This document shows positions 15,421 through 23,040 of a DNA stretch of 45,377 nt, piece after piece (the stretch's first letter is position 1; every line of letters begins with the position of its first letter). The stretch lies in assembly GCA_043816165.1 (NCBI GenBank), contig JBDRIE010000018.1, forward strand, positions 1-45,377, given 5' to 3'. The stretch is from JAACEU01 sp043816165. Lineage in GTDB: Bacteria; Patescibacteriota; Gracilibacteria; UBA1369; LOWO2-01-FULL-3. The position numbers and the translations under genes were made by a program. The notes beneath the pieces were generated by a model. That model searched no databases, was not told where the DNA came from, and saw nothing but the letters and a program-made list of their open reading frames with translations.

Positions 15421-16605
15421 ATGAAAAAACTCATTCTAATCTTCATCGCCTTTCTCCTGACAACCCAATTTGCATTTGCGGCAGATAATCTGATCTCTGC
15501 AACAGACATTAGCGATCTTGGAGAGCCGGATGAAATCGAAATAATCGAAAATCCCGATGGCACTATCGAATACAGAAAAAAATACAAAATTTACGAACTC
15601 ATTGAGATTCCACAAGAATGGTTTGAAAGAGAAAAATTTGGCTATGAAAACCCAATTCTCGATGATGCCTACATAAAGAGCCCATCAGAAATTTCACGCG
15701 ACCCGGAAGTAATTGGTTCAAATATCCTACTGGCAATCCTGATATTTCTGGTTGTCGGAATAGCCAGCTTCCTGTTCAACAACGTAATCGAAGTACATGG
15801 AGACGAGATAAACAAATTTACAAAAAAGATCCCACTTCTAAATCTCTTCGAAAAATCAAAATTAAGGAAAAATTCTTTCACAAGAAAGATAGTCCTGCTG
15901 ATTCTGCTCATACTTTTCGGACTTGTCGCCGCGCACATAACTCCCGAATTCAGTCTTTTCGAACAAAAGAATTTGGGGATTTTGATAATCACGGTAGCCA
16001 CAGTCATCCTGGCTACATATGCAAAAGACATGATGCGATTTTTCTTGGCCAGAAAATGGAATTGTCCGGCTTTTTTCAAACCAAACATTCTCGGGCTATT
16101 TTTAGCGGTAATATGTGTGGTTCTTAGTAGAAATCTCGCGATTCCACCGGGATATTTATTTGGAATTCCGATGGGACTTTTTATATTTGCAGAAAAATTT
16201 GATAGGAATGAAGGGAAATTTGAATATTACAGCCTCACCTGGATGTTTCTGATGGCAATAGCGGTCTGGTTCGCTACTCCTTATACTGCAAACTACGAGG
16301 TCGTCCACGACCTATTCAATCTCCTCTACATAATCCTCTTGGAAGGAGTATTCTTCGAACTTTTTCCACTTACCTTCCTTCCGGGAGAAGCTATCTTCAA
16401 ATGGAGCAAAATCGCATGGGCCAGCATTTTCGGAGCGGTTTCATTCCTAATCCTTCACTCATTATTCAACCCAAACAGCACATTTTCAGCAATCAATGAA
16501 AACCCACCAACAAAAAACACCTTAATCATTCTTGGAATATTTGTTGCCACAAGCGTAGTTATATGGGGAATAGCGAAATTGAGACTGAAGCTGAAAAAAG
16601 CATAA
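15421..16605 (+). CDS. Secreted-leader polytopic membrane protein, unknown family
   Basis: 394 residues. A signal peptide (MKKLILIFIAFLLTTQFAFA, cut after AFA) is followed by a polar outer segment of about 80 residues and about eight membrane helices (roughly 100-118, 155-173, 183-203, 222-240, 245-262, 272-290, 300-345, 370-387). Conserved-looking polar residues lie inside the membrane part: LLEGVFFELFPLTFLPGEAI and LILHSLFNP, with Glu and His that could form an active or metal site, loosely recalling FGLLP-motif membrane proteins. That resemblance is weak and the function is open. A terminator follows at 16641-16669. Confidence 0.65.
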   Translation: MKKLILIFIAFLLTTQFAFAADNLISATDISDLGEPDEIEIIENPDGTIEYRKKYKIYELIEIPQEWFEREKFGYENPILDDAYIKSPSEISRDPEVIGSNILLAILIFLVVGIASFLFNNVIEVHGDEINKFTKKIPLLNLFEKSKLRKNSFTRKIVLLILLILFGLVAAHITPEFSLFEQKNLGILIITVATVILATYAKDMMRFFLARKWNCPAFFKPNILGLFLAVICVVLSRNLAIPPGYLFGIPMGLFIFAEKFDRNEGKFEYYSLTWMFLMAIAVWFATPYTANYEVVHDLFNLLYIILLEGVFFELFPLTFLPGEAIFKWSKIAWASIFGAVSFLILHSLFNPNSTFSAINENPPTKNTLIILGIFVATSVVIWGIAKLRLKLKKA

Positions 16606-16640
16606 TATATAATACGAAAACGATAGGAAAATAAGGGGGA

Positions 16641-16669
16641 AGCAGCTCTCTAAAAAGGGCTGCTCTTTT
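16641..16669 (+). terminator. Rho-independent terminator
   Basis: AGCAGC (16641-16646) pairs with GCTGCT (16659-16664), followed by CTTTT. It closes the membrane protein gene and directly precedes the promoter of the next gene. Confidence 0.7.
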
Positions 16670-16680
16670 ATTCAAATTTG

Positions 16681-16709
16681 TTGACAAAGATGGTGAAAAG
16701 TTATACTAT
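16681..16709 (+). promoter_or_regulatory. Promoter that decides the start of the helical protein gene
   Basis: TTGACA (16681-16686) is followed by TACTAT (16704-16709, 17-base spacer) or TATACT (16702-16707, 15-base spacer). The RNA would start near 16716, so an upstream in-frame Met at 16690 is not transcribed and the ATG at 16738 is the real start. Confidence 0.6.
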
Positions 16710-16737
16710 CCGCCCTTATTTGATTATACAGCTTGTA

Positions 16738-19005
16738 ATGTCAGCAGAGATACCAAATGGAGAGCCAAAAAAACCAGCAGAAGTCTCATCACAGGTACGG
16801 CAATACCTGGAAAAACATGGTGGCAGTGGAAGGATTCACGAACTGTTCGAAAAAACAAGGATTTCTCTGCAAGGTGCAAGATCCAGGGAGAATGCAAGCC
16901 ATTTGGAAGGATTGCAAGATTTGGAGGCGGAAAACAGGTATGATAAAGCGGCCCATGAAGAATGGATTAACAAACTTCCGAAAGAAAGGCAGACGGCCTA
17001 TTTCAGATTCAATTTTTTGATGCGAAGCCTGAGGACGGTACTTATAAATTACGCGGACGCTATTGCAGAACAGGGATCATCGGAACAATTGGAAACGGAA
17101 ATGATAAAAATCATTGATGAAATTTTTGAAAATCTCGAATTGGAATCATTGGAAGATGAGAATATAGAAAATGAAAAGTTGAAAGCTCTGGCGGTATCTT
17201 ATTCAAGGCTTAGAAAAAGTATTATTGATATAAAAAGTTTTGAAAAAAAATACAGATGGAAAGCTTTTGAAAAACTGACACAGACTTTAATAAAAATTTT
17301 TATTGGCTTGCGATCAATAGAACCGGATGAGGAAAAGAGAACGGCTATCGGAGTCGGACTGCAAGACCTTAGAGTTCTGCAGGAAAAGATTGAAGGAGGG
17401 GATAAGGTGGTAAAATTGGAAGCACTGGAAAAGCTCGAACAGTGTTATTTGAAATTTTCGGAATTAAGGACTGTAGTACCTGCGGGAAGCATGGTAATAA
17501 GCAGACTTTATGGAAGAATGAATTCCGAATCTATTGCGGAAACAAAAGATATAATAAGCAAGGCGGTATTATTGGATGACAATACACCGGAAAAAATACA
17601 GGCAAAATCCGAATATTTAAAAGGGGCACACATGGCAAGAGCATTCCCTGTTTCTGAGGAAGGAGACGGGATGCTGACGGAAGCATTAGCCACTGATTTA
17701 TTGGCATATATTCCAAAAGACATTCCAAAAAAATTGCGTGAAGAATTCAGAAAGGAACTCAAAGCTTTGATGATCGGTATAAACAGGGTTTTAATGCACC
17801 TGCAAACTGTAAAAGAAATAAACTCAATCGATCCGGACACAAACAAAAATTTACAACTCGCTTTGTTATGGAGCATCAAGGAAGATCTGGTTAAATTGCA
17901 AGATACGTTGGAAGAATATAAAAACGCGCAGCCTATACCCGAAGCGCAATACACGTCTCCTGAAATAGGAATGATCGTATGTGAAGTTGAAGTAAGAGAA
18001 TCCGAAGCTCTCGGAGAGGCGAAAGATCCGATGGAGATTTTGAGGACAAGAAAGTACGTGGCAAGATTGGGGCTGTCACACGCTGTTAATAAAGTCCTTG
18101 AAAAAATAAAAAATCTATTTGATAAGATAGAACAGGAAGACCCGGAATATAATCCGGATTTGGAAATAAAGGATTGTTACAGCACCTCGGCAAACAAGCT
18201 CAAAAGAGCGGCACAATTAATTGTGGCTGTATTTGATGTAAATAAAAAATTAATCGACATGTTCCCGGAAATAGAGCAGGACATTTCTGAATCTGTTAAA
18301 TTCAGGGAGGACTTTTATACTTTTTATATAACACTTACTTCAATAGCCAGACAAATAGAATCGCAGGTATCGGATAACGTTGCAACCATGGAAAAAAGAG
18401 TGGAATTCCGTATGTTGATCGCAATGTTTAAGAATGTAATAGATGAAAACAGCGATCTTATTTCCAGAATGAGACCTATGGACAGAGAAGTGGTGGTGAA
18501 GTCAAAAATAAAAATTGATAAATATCTGGATATTACATCGGAAGAAAGAATTCCAATAGACCACATGGCATTAGAAATACAGGATTTTATAATTGCAATA
18601 GGCCAAATAGCTCTCGAGGAGATCAACAGAAGAGAATTCCTCAAGAATGAAGATGGTAATAATATAGGTTCGGCAATTGACAGCCTGGTGCTGAGCCTGC
18701 ATTTACTGTGCCATGAAGAAGTATCAAAGGAAGTATTGCTTCGAGTTGTCACAAGACTTACAGAGGCAAACAGTAGTCTCAAGAAAGCGTTCTACAGAAA
18801 TCCAAAATTATTGATCAAAATTCAAAAAAGATTAAACGAGATATCAGAAGAATTACTAGATAAATTAATTGCAAGTATGCATCCGGGAGACACCCCGAGA
18901 AATAGGAAAAGAAAAATCAAAATAGACGAAGACTTAAAAGCAAGAATATTGTCGTTCCTTACGGTAGCCGGAGATAGATTGGATATAATTCACGAGCTCC
19001 TCTAA
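16738..19005 (+). CDS. Large all-helical hypothetical protein
   Basis: 755 residues from the ATG at 16738; the longer frame from 16678 has 20 extra residues that lie over the promoter. The protein is rich in Glu, Lys, Leu and Ile and almost entirely helical, with no signal peptide, membrane segment or known catalytic motif. Probable helical-bundle segments are seen throughout, for example FNFLMRSLRTVLINYADAIA and FKNVIDENSDLISRMRP. It may be a cytoplasmic scaffold or a partner of a membrane system. It is monocistronic between a terminator and the convergent folE gene, whose stop is only two bases away. I do not recognise the family. Confidence 0.7.
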   Translation: MSAEIPNGEPKKPAEVSSQVRQYLEKHGGSGRIHELFEKTRISLQGARSRENASHLEGLQDLEAENRYDKAAHEEWINKLPKERQTAYFRFNFLMRSLRTVLINYADAIAEQGSSEQLETEMIKIIDEIFENLELESLEDENIENEKLKALAVSYSRLRKSIIDIKSFEKKYRWKAFEKLTQTLIKIFIGLRSIEPDEEKRTAIGVGLQDLRVLQEKIEGGDKVVKLEALEKLEQCYLKFSELRTVVPAGSMVISRLYGRMNSESIAETKDIISKAVLLDDNTPEKIQAKSEYLKGAHMARAFPVSEEGDGMLTEALATDLLAYIPKDIPKKLREEFRKELKALMIGINRVLMHLQTVKEINSIDPDTNKNLQLALLWSIKEDLVKLQDTLEEYKNAQPIPEAQYTSPEIGMIVCEVEVRESEALGEAKDPMEILRTRKYVARLGLSHAVNKVLEKIKNLFDKIEQEDPEYNPDLEIKDCYSTSANKLKRAAQLIVAVFDVNKKLIDMFPEIEQDISESVKFREDFYTFYITLTSIARQIESQVSDNVATMEKRVEFRMLIAMFKNVIDENSDLISRMRPMDREVVVKSKIKIDKYLDITSEERIPIDHMALEIQDFIIAIGQIALEEINRREFLKNEDGNNIGSAIDSLVLSLHLLCHEEVSKEVLLRVVTRLTEANSSLKKAFYRNPKLLIKIQKRLNEISEELLDKLIASMHPGDTPRNRKRKIKIDEDLKARILSFLTVAGDRLDIIHELL

Positions 19006-19007
19006 AG

Positions 19008-19553
19008 CTATTTCCTATTTATCAAATTAAAGAACTCAGCCCGAGTCGCGGGCTCTTTTCTGAATATCCCTAACATCGCAGAGGTCTGCATTACCGAATT
19101 TTGCTTTTCCACCCCACGCATCATCATGCAAAGATGCTGAGCTTCAACTACAACAGCCACCCCTATCGGAGCCAAACGTTTCATCACTGTATCCGCAATC
19201 TGCTTGGTCAACCTCTCCTGAATCTGTAGTCTCCGAGCATAATAATCAACAATCCTCGACAACTTCGACAAACCAATCACATTCTTGTTTGGAATGTATG
19301 CAATATGACATTTCCCAATAAACGGCAACATATGATGTTCGCAAACCGAATAAAGTTCGATATCACGACAAACAATCATATCCTTGCTTTCCGCCTGGAA
19401 AATCGCCCCATTAATAATTTCATCCAGATCCTCACTATATCCTTTCATCAAAAACTTCATCGCCTTAGCGGCGCGTTCTGGGGTTTTGCGAAGCCCTTCC
19501 CGCTCAGGGTTTTCCCCGATTTCTTCAATAATTTTCTTGTAATTTTCTTCCAT
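19008..19553 (-). CDS. folE: GTP cyclohydrolase I
   Basis: 181 residues, typical length. The zinc and catalytic residues are in YSVCEHHMLPFIGKCHIAY (Cys71, His73, His74) and VVVEAQHLCMMMRGVEKQNS (Cys142). GLSKLSRIVDYYARRLQIQE is the family core helix. The enzyme turns GTP into 7,8-dihydroneopterin triphosphate, the entry to folate and queuosine/deazapurine pathways. No other gene of either pathway is in the window, so the use of the product is unknown; a pterin made for another enzyme or exported is possible. The start codon lies only 9 bases after the -10 box, so the mRNA is nearly leaderless. Confidence 0.95.
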   Translation of the reverse strand: MEENYKKIIEEIGENPEREGLRKTPERAAKAMKFLMKGYSEDLDEIINGAIFQAESKDMIVCRDIELYSVCEHHMLPFIGKCHIAYIPNKNVIGLSKLSRIVDYYARRLQIQERLTKQIADTVMKRLAPIGVAVVVEAQHLCMMMRGVEKQNSVMQTSAMLGIFRKEPATRAEFFNLINRK

Positions 19554-19562
19554 AGCGCGCCC

Positions 19563-19590
19563 ATTCTAGCTTATTTGCAATTTTCGTCAA
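19563..19590 (-). promoter_or_regulatory. folE promoter, near-leaderless
   Basis: On the minus strand TTGACG (19585-19590), 16-base spacer, TAGAAT (19563-19568). Only 9 bases separate the -10 box from the folE ATG, so the leader is at most a few bases. It overlaps the divergent promoter of the amidohydrolase gene. Confidence 0.65.
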
Positions 19591-19603
19591 AATGGAATAA
19601 AAA
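19575..19603 (+). promoter_or_regulatory. Promoter of the amidohydrolase/lyase pair
   Basis: TTGCAA (19575-19580), 17-base spacer, TAAAAA (19598-19603); start near 19610, 16 bases before the ATG. Its -35 region overlaps that of folE, so the two divergent promoters may compete. Confidence 0.5.
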
Positions 19604-19625
19604 TAAGTAAACAAAATTCTTTACT

Positions 19626-20639
19626 ATGCCGACAAAATTTCCATTTAGAGACTTCTTCTTTGAAGCGGTCAATGAGACCAAGGGAATGGTTAATTGTCAC
19701 GCGCATTTGGATCGTGCATACACAGTTACACCTGAGAATTGGAAGCAAGCCTCGGCACTTATGGAGGAAAAGTGGGTAATCAACCGCGACATCAAGAAGA
19801 ATCATACTGAGGAGTCGGTCACGGAGCGTCTCAAATATTGTATTGAAGGATTTATGGAGCAAGGGATCATCGCCGCGAGAACGCATGTAGATGCGGATAG
19901 TGTTGTTGGAATGCTGGTTGTAAATGCAGCAGCTAAAGTTCGTGAAGAATACAAAGAAAAATTTCCATTGCAGTTGGTCGCACATCCTTTGGAGGGATTT
20001 TTGAATGAAGATGCAACAGCTTTTGAGAAGGCAAAAACAGATTTGTTTGAGGAAGCGTGTAATAAATGCGATTTGGTGGGTGGACTCCCGTCTCGTGATA
20101 GAGCTATGGAAGGTGGTGATCGTAAACATGCGGATTTCATTCTCAATTTAGCCAAAAATTTGGGCAAAGACCTGGACGTTCACATAGACCAGGAAAATAA
20201 TCCCGAGGAAAAGGATTCAGAATGGTTCCTCGATAAAGTAGAAGAACACGGAATGCAGGGGAGAGTCACATTAGTTCACTGCATATCAGTAGCGGCACAG
20301 AACGAAGAATATCGAAAAAGAATTTACAAAAAACTTATAGATACCAGAACAAATGTGACAGTTTGTCCATGGGCGGCAATTGGGATGAAACAGCACAAGG
20401 ACAAAGTTGCCCCACTCCACAACTCCATCGGCCCGGTCGATGAAATGTTGGAAGCCGGCGTAAACGTATCAGTTGGAACAGACAATATTTCAGATCTCTT
20501 CGTACCGGAAGACAGAGGAGATCTTTTTGAAGAAATCGTACTACTCGCAAGCGCAGTAAGACTCTATGACATAGCAGCTTTAGCAAAAATAGCCACAATA
20601 AACGGCGCAAAAACACTTAAACTCAAAGATTATGCCTAA
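19626..20639 (+). CDS. Amidohydrolase superfamily protein (cytosine deaminase-like)
   Basis: 337 residues. Metal ligands of the amidohydrolase barrel are visible: CHAHLDR (His25, His27), DVHIDQENNP (His186), LVHCIS (His218) and VGTDNISD (Asp286). This set (HxH, H, H, D without a carbamylated lysine) is the one of mononuclear deaminases such as cytosine deaminase and guanidino/triazine hydrolases. VCPWAAIG takes the place of the usual CP.SN loop. The stop overlaps the start of the lyase-like gene by 8 bases, so the two probably act in one pathway on a nitrogen-rich small molecule. The substrate is not known; the divergent folE may be linked only by position. Confidence 0.8.
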   Translation: MPTKFPFRDFFFEAVNETKGMVNCHAHLDRAYTVTPENWKQASALMEEKWVINRDIKKNHTEESVTERLKYCIEGFMEQGIIAARTHVDADSVVGMLVVNAAAKVREEYKEKFPLQLVAHPLEGFLNEDATAFEKAKTDLFEEACNKCDLVGGLPSRDRAMEGGDRKHADFILNLAKNLGKDLDVHIDQENNPEEKDSEWFLDKVEEHGMQGRVTLVHCISVAAQNEEYRKRIYKKLIDTRTNVTVCPWAAIGMKQHKDKVAPLHNSIGPVDEMLEAGVNVSVGTDNISDLFVPEDRGDLFEEIVLLASAVRLYDIAALAKIATINGAKTLKLKDYA

Positions 20640-21954
20640 GAAAAAGCCAATCAAAAGAAAACTTTGGTACAAAAAAAAGACGGTTTCCATAGATCCTTTG
20701 GTGGAGGAATACAATGCCGGAGACGATATTCTCTATGATCAGGAATTAATCCCTTACGACGTCCAGGGAACATATGCTTACGGGAAAATGCTCAGACGGC
20801 ATGGAATTCTCAATGACATAGAAATGAAAAAACTCAAAAAAGGTCTGGATGAAATAATGAAACTCTACGAAGCGGGAAAATTCCAACTCAAACTTGAAGA
20901 TGAAGACTGCCACACAAAGATCGAAAATTATCTTACTGAAAAGCACGGAGACATTGGTAAAAAAATCCATACAGCCCGCTCAAGAAACGATCAGATTCTA
21001 GTGACAATGCGCCTTTTCATGAAAGAAAAACTCAATCACCTCAAGAAAGTGGGGAAAAAACTGGTTGAGGACCTCCTAAATTCGGCAAAAAAATATGAAT
21101 TCGTACCAATGCCGGGCTACACTCACATGCAAAAAGCCATGCCAACAAGTCTTGGAACTTGGTACGGCGCCTTCGCGGAAAGCCTGATGGATGATCTTCG
21201 AATCCTCACCTGCATAAATGAAGTCCTGGTTGACCAAAACCCTCTCGGCTCAGGCGCAGGTTATGGATCACCTTTCGACTTTGACCGTGACAAACTTTCC
21301 AAAGACCTCGGCATGAAAAGAACACAAAATAACGTAATATATTGCCAAAATTCACGTGGAAAAATAGAAGGAATGGTTTTGGAAGCATGTTGCCAGATAA
21401 TGCTCACACTAAACAAACTCGCAAACGATCTTTTATTCTACACAACACAGGAATTCCGCTTTTTCGCAATTCCCGATGAAGTTTCCACAGGTTCATCAAT
21501 AATGCCACAAAAGAAAAATCTCGATGTCGCCGAACTCATCCGCGGACGGACAGCCACAGTAGTCGCCTGCAGGAATGAAATGACAATGAATATTCTAAAC
21601 AAAGTATCCGGATATCATAGAGACGGACAGGAAATAAAACGCCCACTTTTTCTTGGTCTCAGATACACAGAAATGTCACTAAAAGTAGCCTCAACAGTAA
21701 TCCGAAAACTCAAACCGAACGAAAAAAATCTCCTCGACGACATGAGCCCTGAACTTTTCGCGGCCCACAAAGCATTTGAAATGGTGAAAAAAGGAAAATC
21801 ATTCCGTGACGCATATATAGATGTCGGCGCAAACCTCAACAAAATCAAAATAGACAAAGCCAACATTGTAAAAATGCTAAAAGAATCCCGCCACCAAGGC
21901 GGCACAGGAAACTTACAGTTGGGAAAGCTAAGGAGAGAGTTGAAAAAACTGTGA
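20632..21954 (+). CDS. Argininosuccinate lyase-like protein (fumarase/aspartase superfamily)
   Basis: 440 residues. Motifs of argininosuccinate lyase are clear: IHTARSRNDQI (112-122), PGYTHMQKAMPTS (161-173) and the signature GSSIMPQKKN (287-296). It differs from standard ArgH in some places: the segment after the signature reads KVSGYHRDGQEIKRPLF where ArgH usually has a YNKDMQEDKE-type motif, and the N-terminus has an extra basic stretch (KKKPIKRKLWYKKK). This makes a changed substrate possible. No other arginine gene is present, and the gene is coupled to an amidohydrolase. The elimination reaction releasing fumarate is expected from the family; the identity of the substrate is open, so I leave the symbol blank. 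Confidence 0.82.
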   Translation: MPKKKPIKRKLWYKKKTVSIDPLVEEYNAGDDILYDQELIPYDVQGTYAYGKMLRRHGILNDIEMKKLKKGLDEIMKLYEAGKFQLKLEDEDCHTKIENYLTEKHGDIGKKIHTARSRNDQILVTMRLFMKEKLNHLKKVGKKLVEDLLNSAKKYEFVPMPGYTHMQKAMPTSLGTWYGAFAESLMDDLRILTCINEVLVDQNPLGSGAGYGSPFDFDRDKLSKDLGMKRTQNNVIYCQNSRGKIEGMVLEACCQIMLTLNKLANDLLFYTTQEFRFFAIPDEVSTGSSIMPQKKNLDVAELIRGRTATVVACRNEMTMNILNKVSGYHRDGQEIKRPLFLGLRYTEMSLKVASTVIRKLKPNEKNLLDDMSPELFAAHKAFEMVKKGKSFRDAYIDVGANLNKIKIDKANIVKMLKESRHQGGTGNLQLGKLRRELKKL

Positions 21955-21967
21955 AACAAATGATTTT

Positions 21968-22029
21968 ACCTTTCGTCCTGTCGTTTCTTTCAATATGGAC
22001 TCATCAGTACCGATCTCATCGGTAGAGGT
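21968..22029 (-). ncRNA. Type III hammerhead ribozyme
   Basis: Read on the minus strand, all core elements are in order. Stem III 5' strand ACCU (22026-22029) and its partner AGGU (21968-21971) give 4 bp, including the A15.1-U16.1 pair. The cleavage base C17 is at 22025. Stem I is a closed 7-bp hairpin, UACCGAU with loop GAG and AUCGGUA (22008-22024). CUGAUGA follows at 22001-22007. Stem II is GUCC (21997-22000) with GGAC (21975-21978) and an 18-base loop. GAAA is at 21971-21974. All conserved core positions match. Because stem III is the open stem this is type III. Cleavage is predicted between 22025 and 22024. The short stem III may make it slow alone or dimer-dependent. Confidence 0.9.
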
Positions 22030-22391
22030 TGGAGGTGTGTCGCTGAGCGACAGTGACCTCCCTTTGTTGTTTGTCTCTCCGCGCTTCGAGAGCGGGATGT
22101 GACGGGTACCCTCCGTTTGTCTCAGTAAGGGAGACGCCCCCAAGGGGACTCTCCCACGCCCGGATTCATGCCTTACCTGGGATGGCTCTGGTTGTTCTGA
22201 ACTCGATTTGAGTTGGACAGAGTGGTACCGTGGTCAGGTCGGGTGCGCTGCAAAAGTCATTGCAGGCCTCCTTTCACATAACCGGTGGGATGGCGAATGT
22301 TTTTCCTGCTAAATCCTCCAATTTCAGGAATTCAACTATGACATCTTCACACAATTTACCATCTTTGTCAACCCCTGTATTTATTTAACAC
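22025..22391 (-). ncRNA. Unrecognised multi-hairpin RNA ending at the hammerhead cleavage site
   Basis: A promoter at 22398-22426 would start a transcript near 22391 that the ribozyme cuts after 22025, leaving about 365 nt. Stems visible on the minus strand, 5' to 3', are: CUGCAA/UUGCAG (22260-22265 with 22248-22253); CUCUG/CAGAG (22218-22222 with 22186-22190), enclosing AACUC/GAGUU (22210-22214 with 22200-22204); GUAA/UUAC, enclosing GGGAGA/UCUCCC with an inner CCCC/GGGG (22129-22155); CGCU/AGCG (22083-22095); and GGAGGU/ACCUCC with inner UGUCGC/GCGACA (22031-22061). GAGACAAAC occurs twice (22069-22077, 22115-22123). The region is clearly richer in G and C than its surroundings. I compared it mentally with RNase P, tmRNA, SRP and 6S RNA and saw no match. 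The boundaries are inferred. Confidence 0.6.
22234..22260 (-). other. Eight-codon ORF with perfect Shine-Dalgarno inside the ncRNA
   Basis: On the minus strand AGGAGG (22267-22272) stands 6 bases before an ATG (22258-22260) that opens the frame MTFAAHPT and stops at UGA (22234-22236). The start codon lies within the CUGCAA/UUGCAG hairpin, so translation and folding would compete. It could be a leader peptide or chance. Confidence 0.3.
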
Positions 22392-22397
22392 AAAAGG

Positions 22398-22426
22398 TAT
22401 ATACATGGTTAGCTTTCCCAAGCCAA
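22398..22426 (-). promoter_or_regulatory. Promoter of the hammerhead-bearing RNA
   Basis: On the minus strand TTGGCT (22421-22426), 17-base spacer, TATATA (22398-22403). Predicted start near 22391. A second TTGACA (22366-22371) further in lacks a good -10 partner. Confidence 0.5.
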
Positions 22427-22441
22427 AAATCAACAAAAACC

Positions 22442-22462
22442 GGGCACGTGCCCACTTTTTTT
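22442..22462. terminator. Rho-independent terminator, probably bidirectional
   Basis: The perfect palindrome GGGCACGTGCCC (22442-22453) is followed on the plus strand by ACTTTTTTT and on the minus strand by GGTTTTTG. It separates the leftward RNA promoter from the rightward toxin-antitoxin promoter and would stop read-through from the lyase gene. Confidence 0.75.
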
Positions 22463-22504
22463 AGAAAAACTTTAAGATTTTTTAATATTTATCCTATAAC
22501 ATCG

Positions 22505-22534
22505 TTGACAGCAAGTATCACTTAAAAGTACAAT
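22505..22534 (+). promoter_or_regulatory. Promoter of the AbrB/RelE-type toxin-antitoxin operon
   Basis: TTGACA (22505-22510), 18-base spacer, TACAAT (22529-22534). Start near 22541. An in-frame ATG at 22539 is therefore not transcribed, and the ATG at 22569 is the likely start. Confidence 0.7.
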
Positions 22535-22568
22535 ATTAATGAAATTAACTAATTTAACCAATTTCATT

Positions 22569-22805
22569 ATGATTTACACATTGAAACTGTTTAATACAGG
22601 ACAGATAACCCTGCCTAAAACATGGAGAGAGAAGCACAAAACCAAAAATTACATAGCCGAAGAGACAAAAGATGGTCTCCTCATAAAACCTTTCAAAAAG
22701 GATGACACTGTATATTACGAGGATAAAGAAGGTTTTGGTTTATATTCGGAATCGGGTTTGGATGCAGAAAAAATTATAAAAGAAATAAGAAAACTTAATG
22801 GATAA
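22569..22805 (+). CDS. AbrB/MazE-type antitoxin
   Basis: 78 residues from the ATG at 22569. The N-terminal swapped-hairpin AbrB fold is visible: YTLKLFNTGQITLPKTWREK, then IAEETKDGLLIKPF. The C-terminal half is acidic and helical, as expected for the part that wraps the toxin. The upstream ATG at 22539 lies only about 5 bases after the -10 box and its ten extra residues do not fit the family. The stop overlaps the toxin start by 8 bases. Autoregulation of the promoter is typical for the family. Confidence 0.78.
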   Translation: MIYTLKLFNTGQITLPKTWREKHKTKNYIAEETKDGLLIKPFKKDDTVYYEDKEGFGLYSESGLDAEKIIKEIRKLNG

Positions 22806-23040
22806 AATTAAAAAATTTTTAAAAAATCTTAACAAGAAAGAAAAAATTTTAATTCTAAAATTGATCGAAAAAATAATTAAAAATAATTTGTCAAAAGTTG
22901 ACACTAAAAAACTCAGAGGACATAAAGATTTATATAGAGTAAGAAAAGGGAAAATAAGAATAATATTTATAAAAGAAAAAGATAAAAACACACTTATTAA
23001 CATCGATTACAGAAAGAATATCTACAATGAGCCATCTTAA
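22798..23040 (+). CDS. RelE/ParE superfamily toxin
   Basis: 80 residues, very basic. The RelE/ParE fold shows in the helical start FLKNLNKKEKILILKLIEKI, the core KLRGHKDLYRVRKGKIRIIF and the end LINIDYRKNIYNE. The R-x-R-x-G-x-x-R-I-I-F strand is the family hallmark. RelE-like members cut mRNA in the ribosome and ParE-like members poison gyrase; the sequence does not settle which. Gene order, overlap with the AbrB-like gene and the strong promoter support a type II module. The last 14 bases overlap the start of the methyltransferase gene. Confidence 0.78.
   Translation: MDKIKKFLKNLNKKEKILILKLIEKIIKNNLSKVDTKKLRGHKDLYRVRKGKIRIIFIKEKDKNTLINIDYRKNIYNEPS

Noticed and set aside
21928..22143. 71-codon minus-strand frame over the end of the lyase gene and the ribozyme
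   Set aside because: It has no family resemblance and its reading frame runs through the hammerhead and stable hairpins; the RNA reading explains the sequence much better.
22218..22236. T-box-like GAGTGGTACCGTGG on the plus strand
   Set aside because: Resembles the T-box antiterminator only partly; there is no specifier stem and no amino-acid or synthetase gene downstream, and the opposite strand carries the structured RNA.
22274..22384. Minus-strand open frame of about 34 codons reading like VDKDGKLCEDVIVEFL
   Set aside because: It looks protein-like but has no ATG or GTG start and no ribosome site; it may be a gene remnant, which cannot be shown here.
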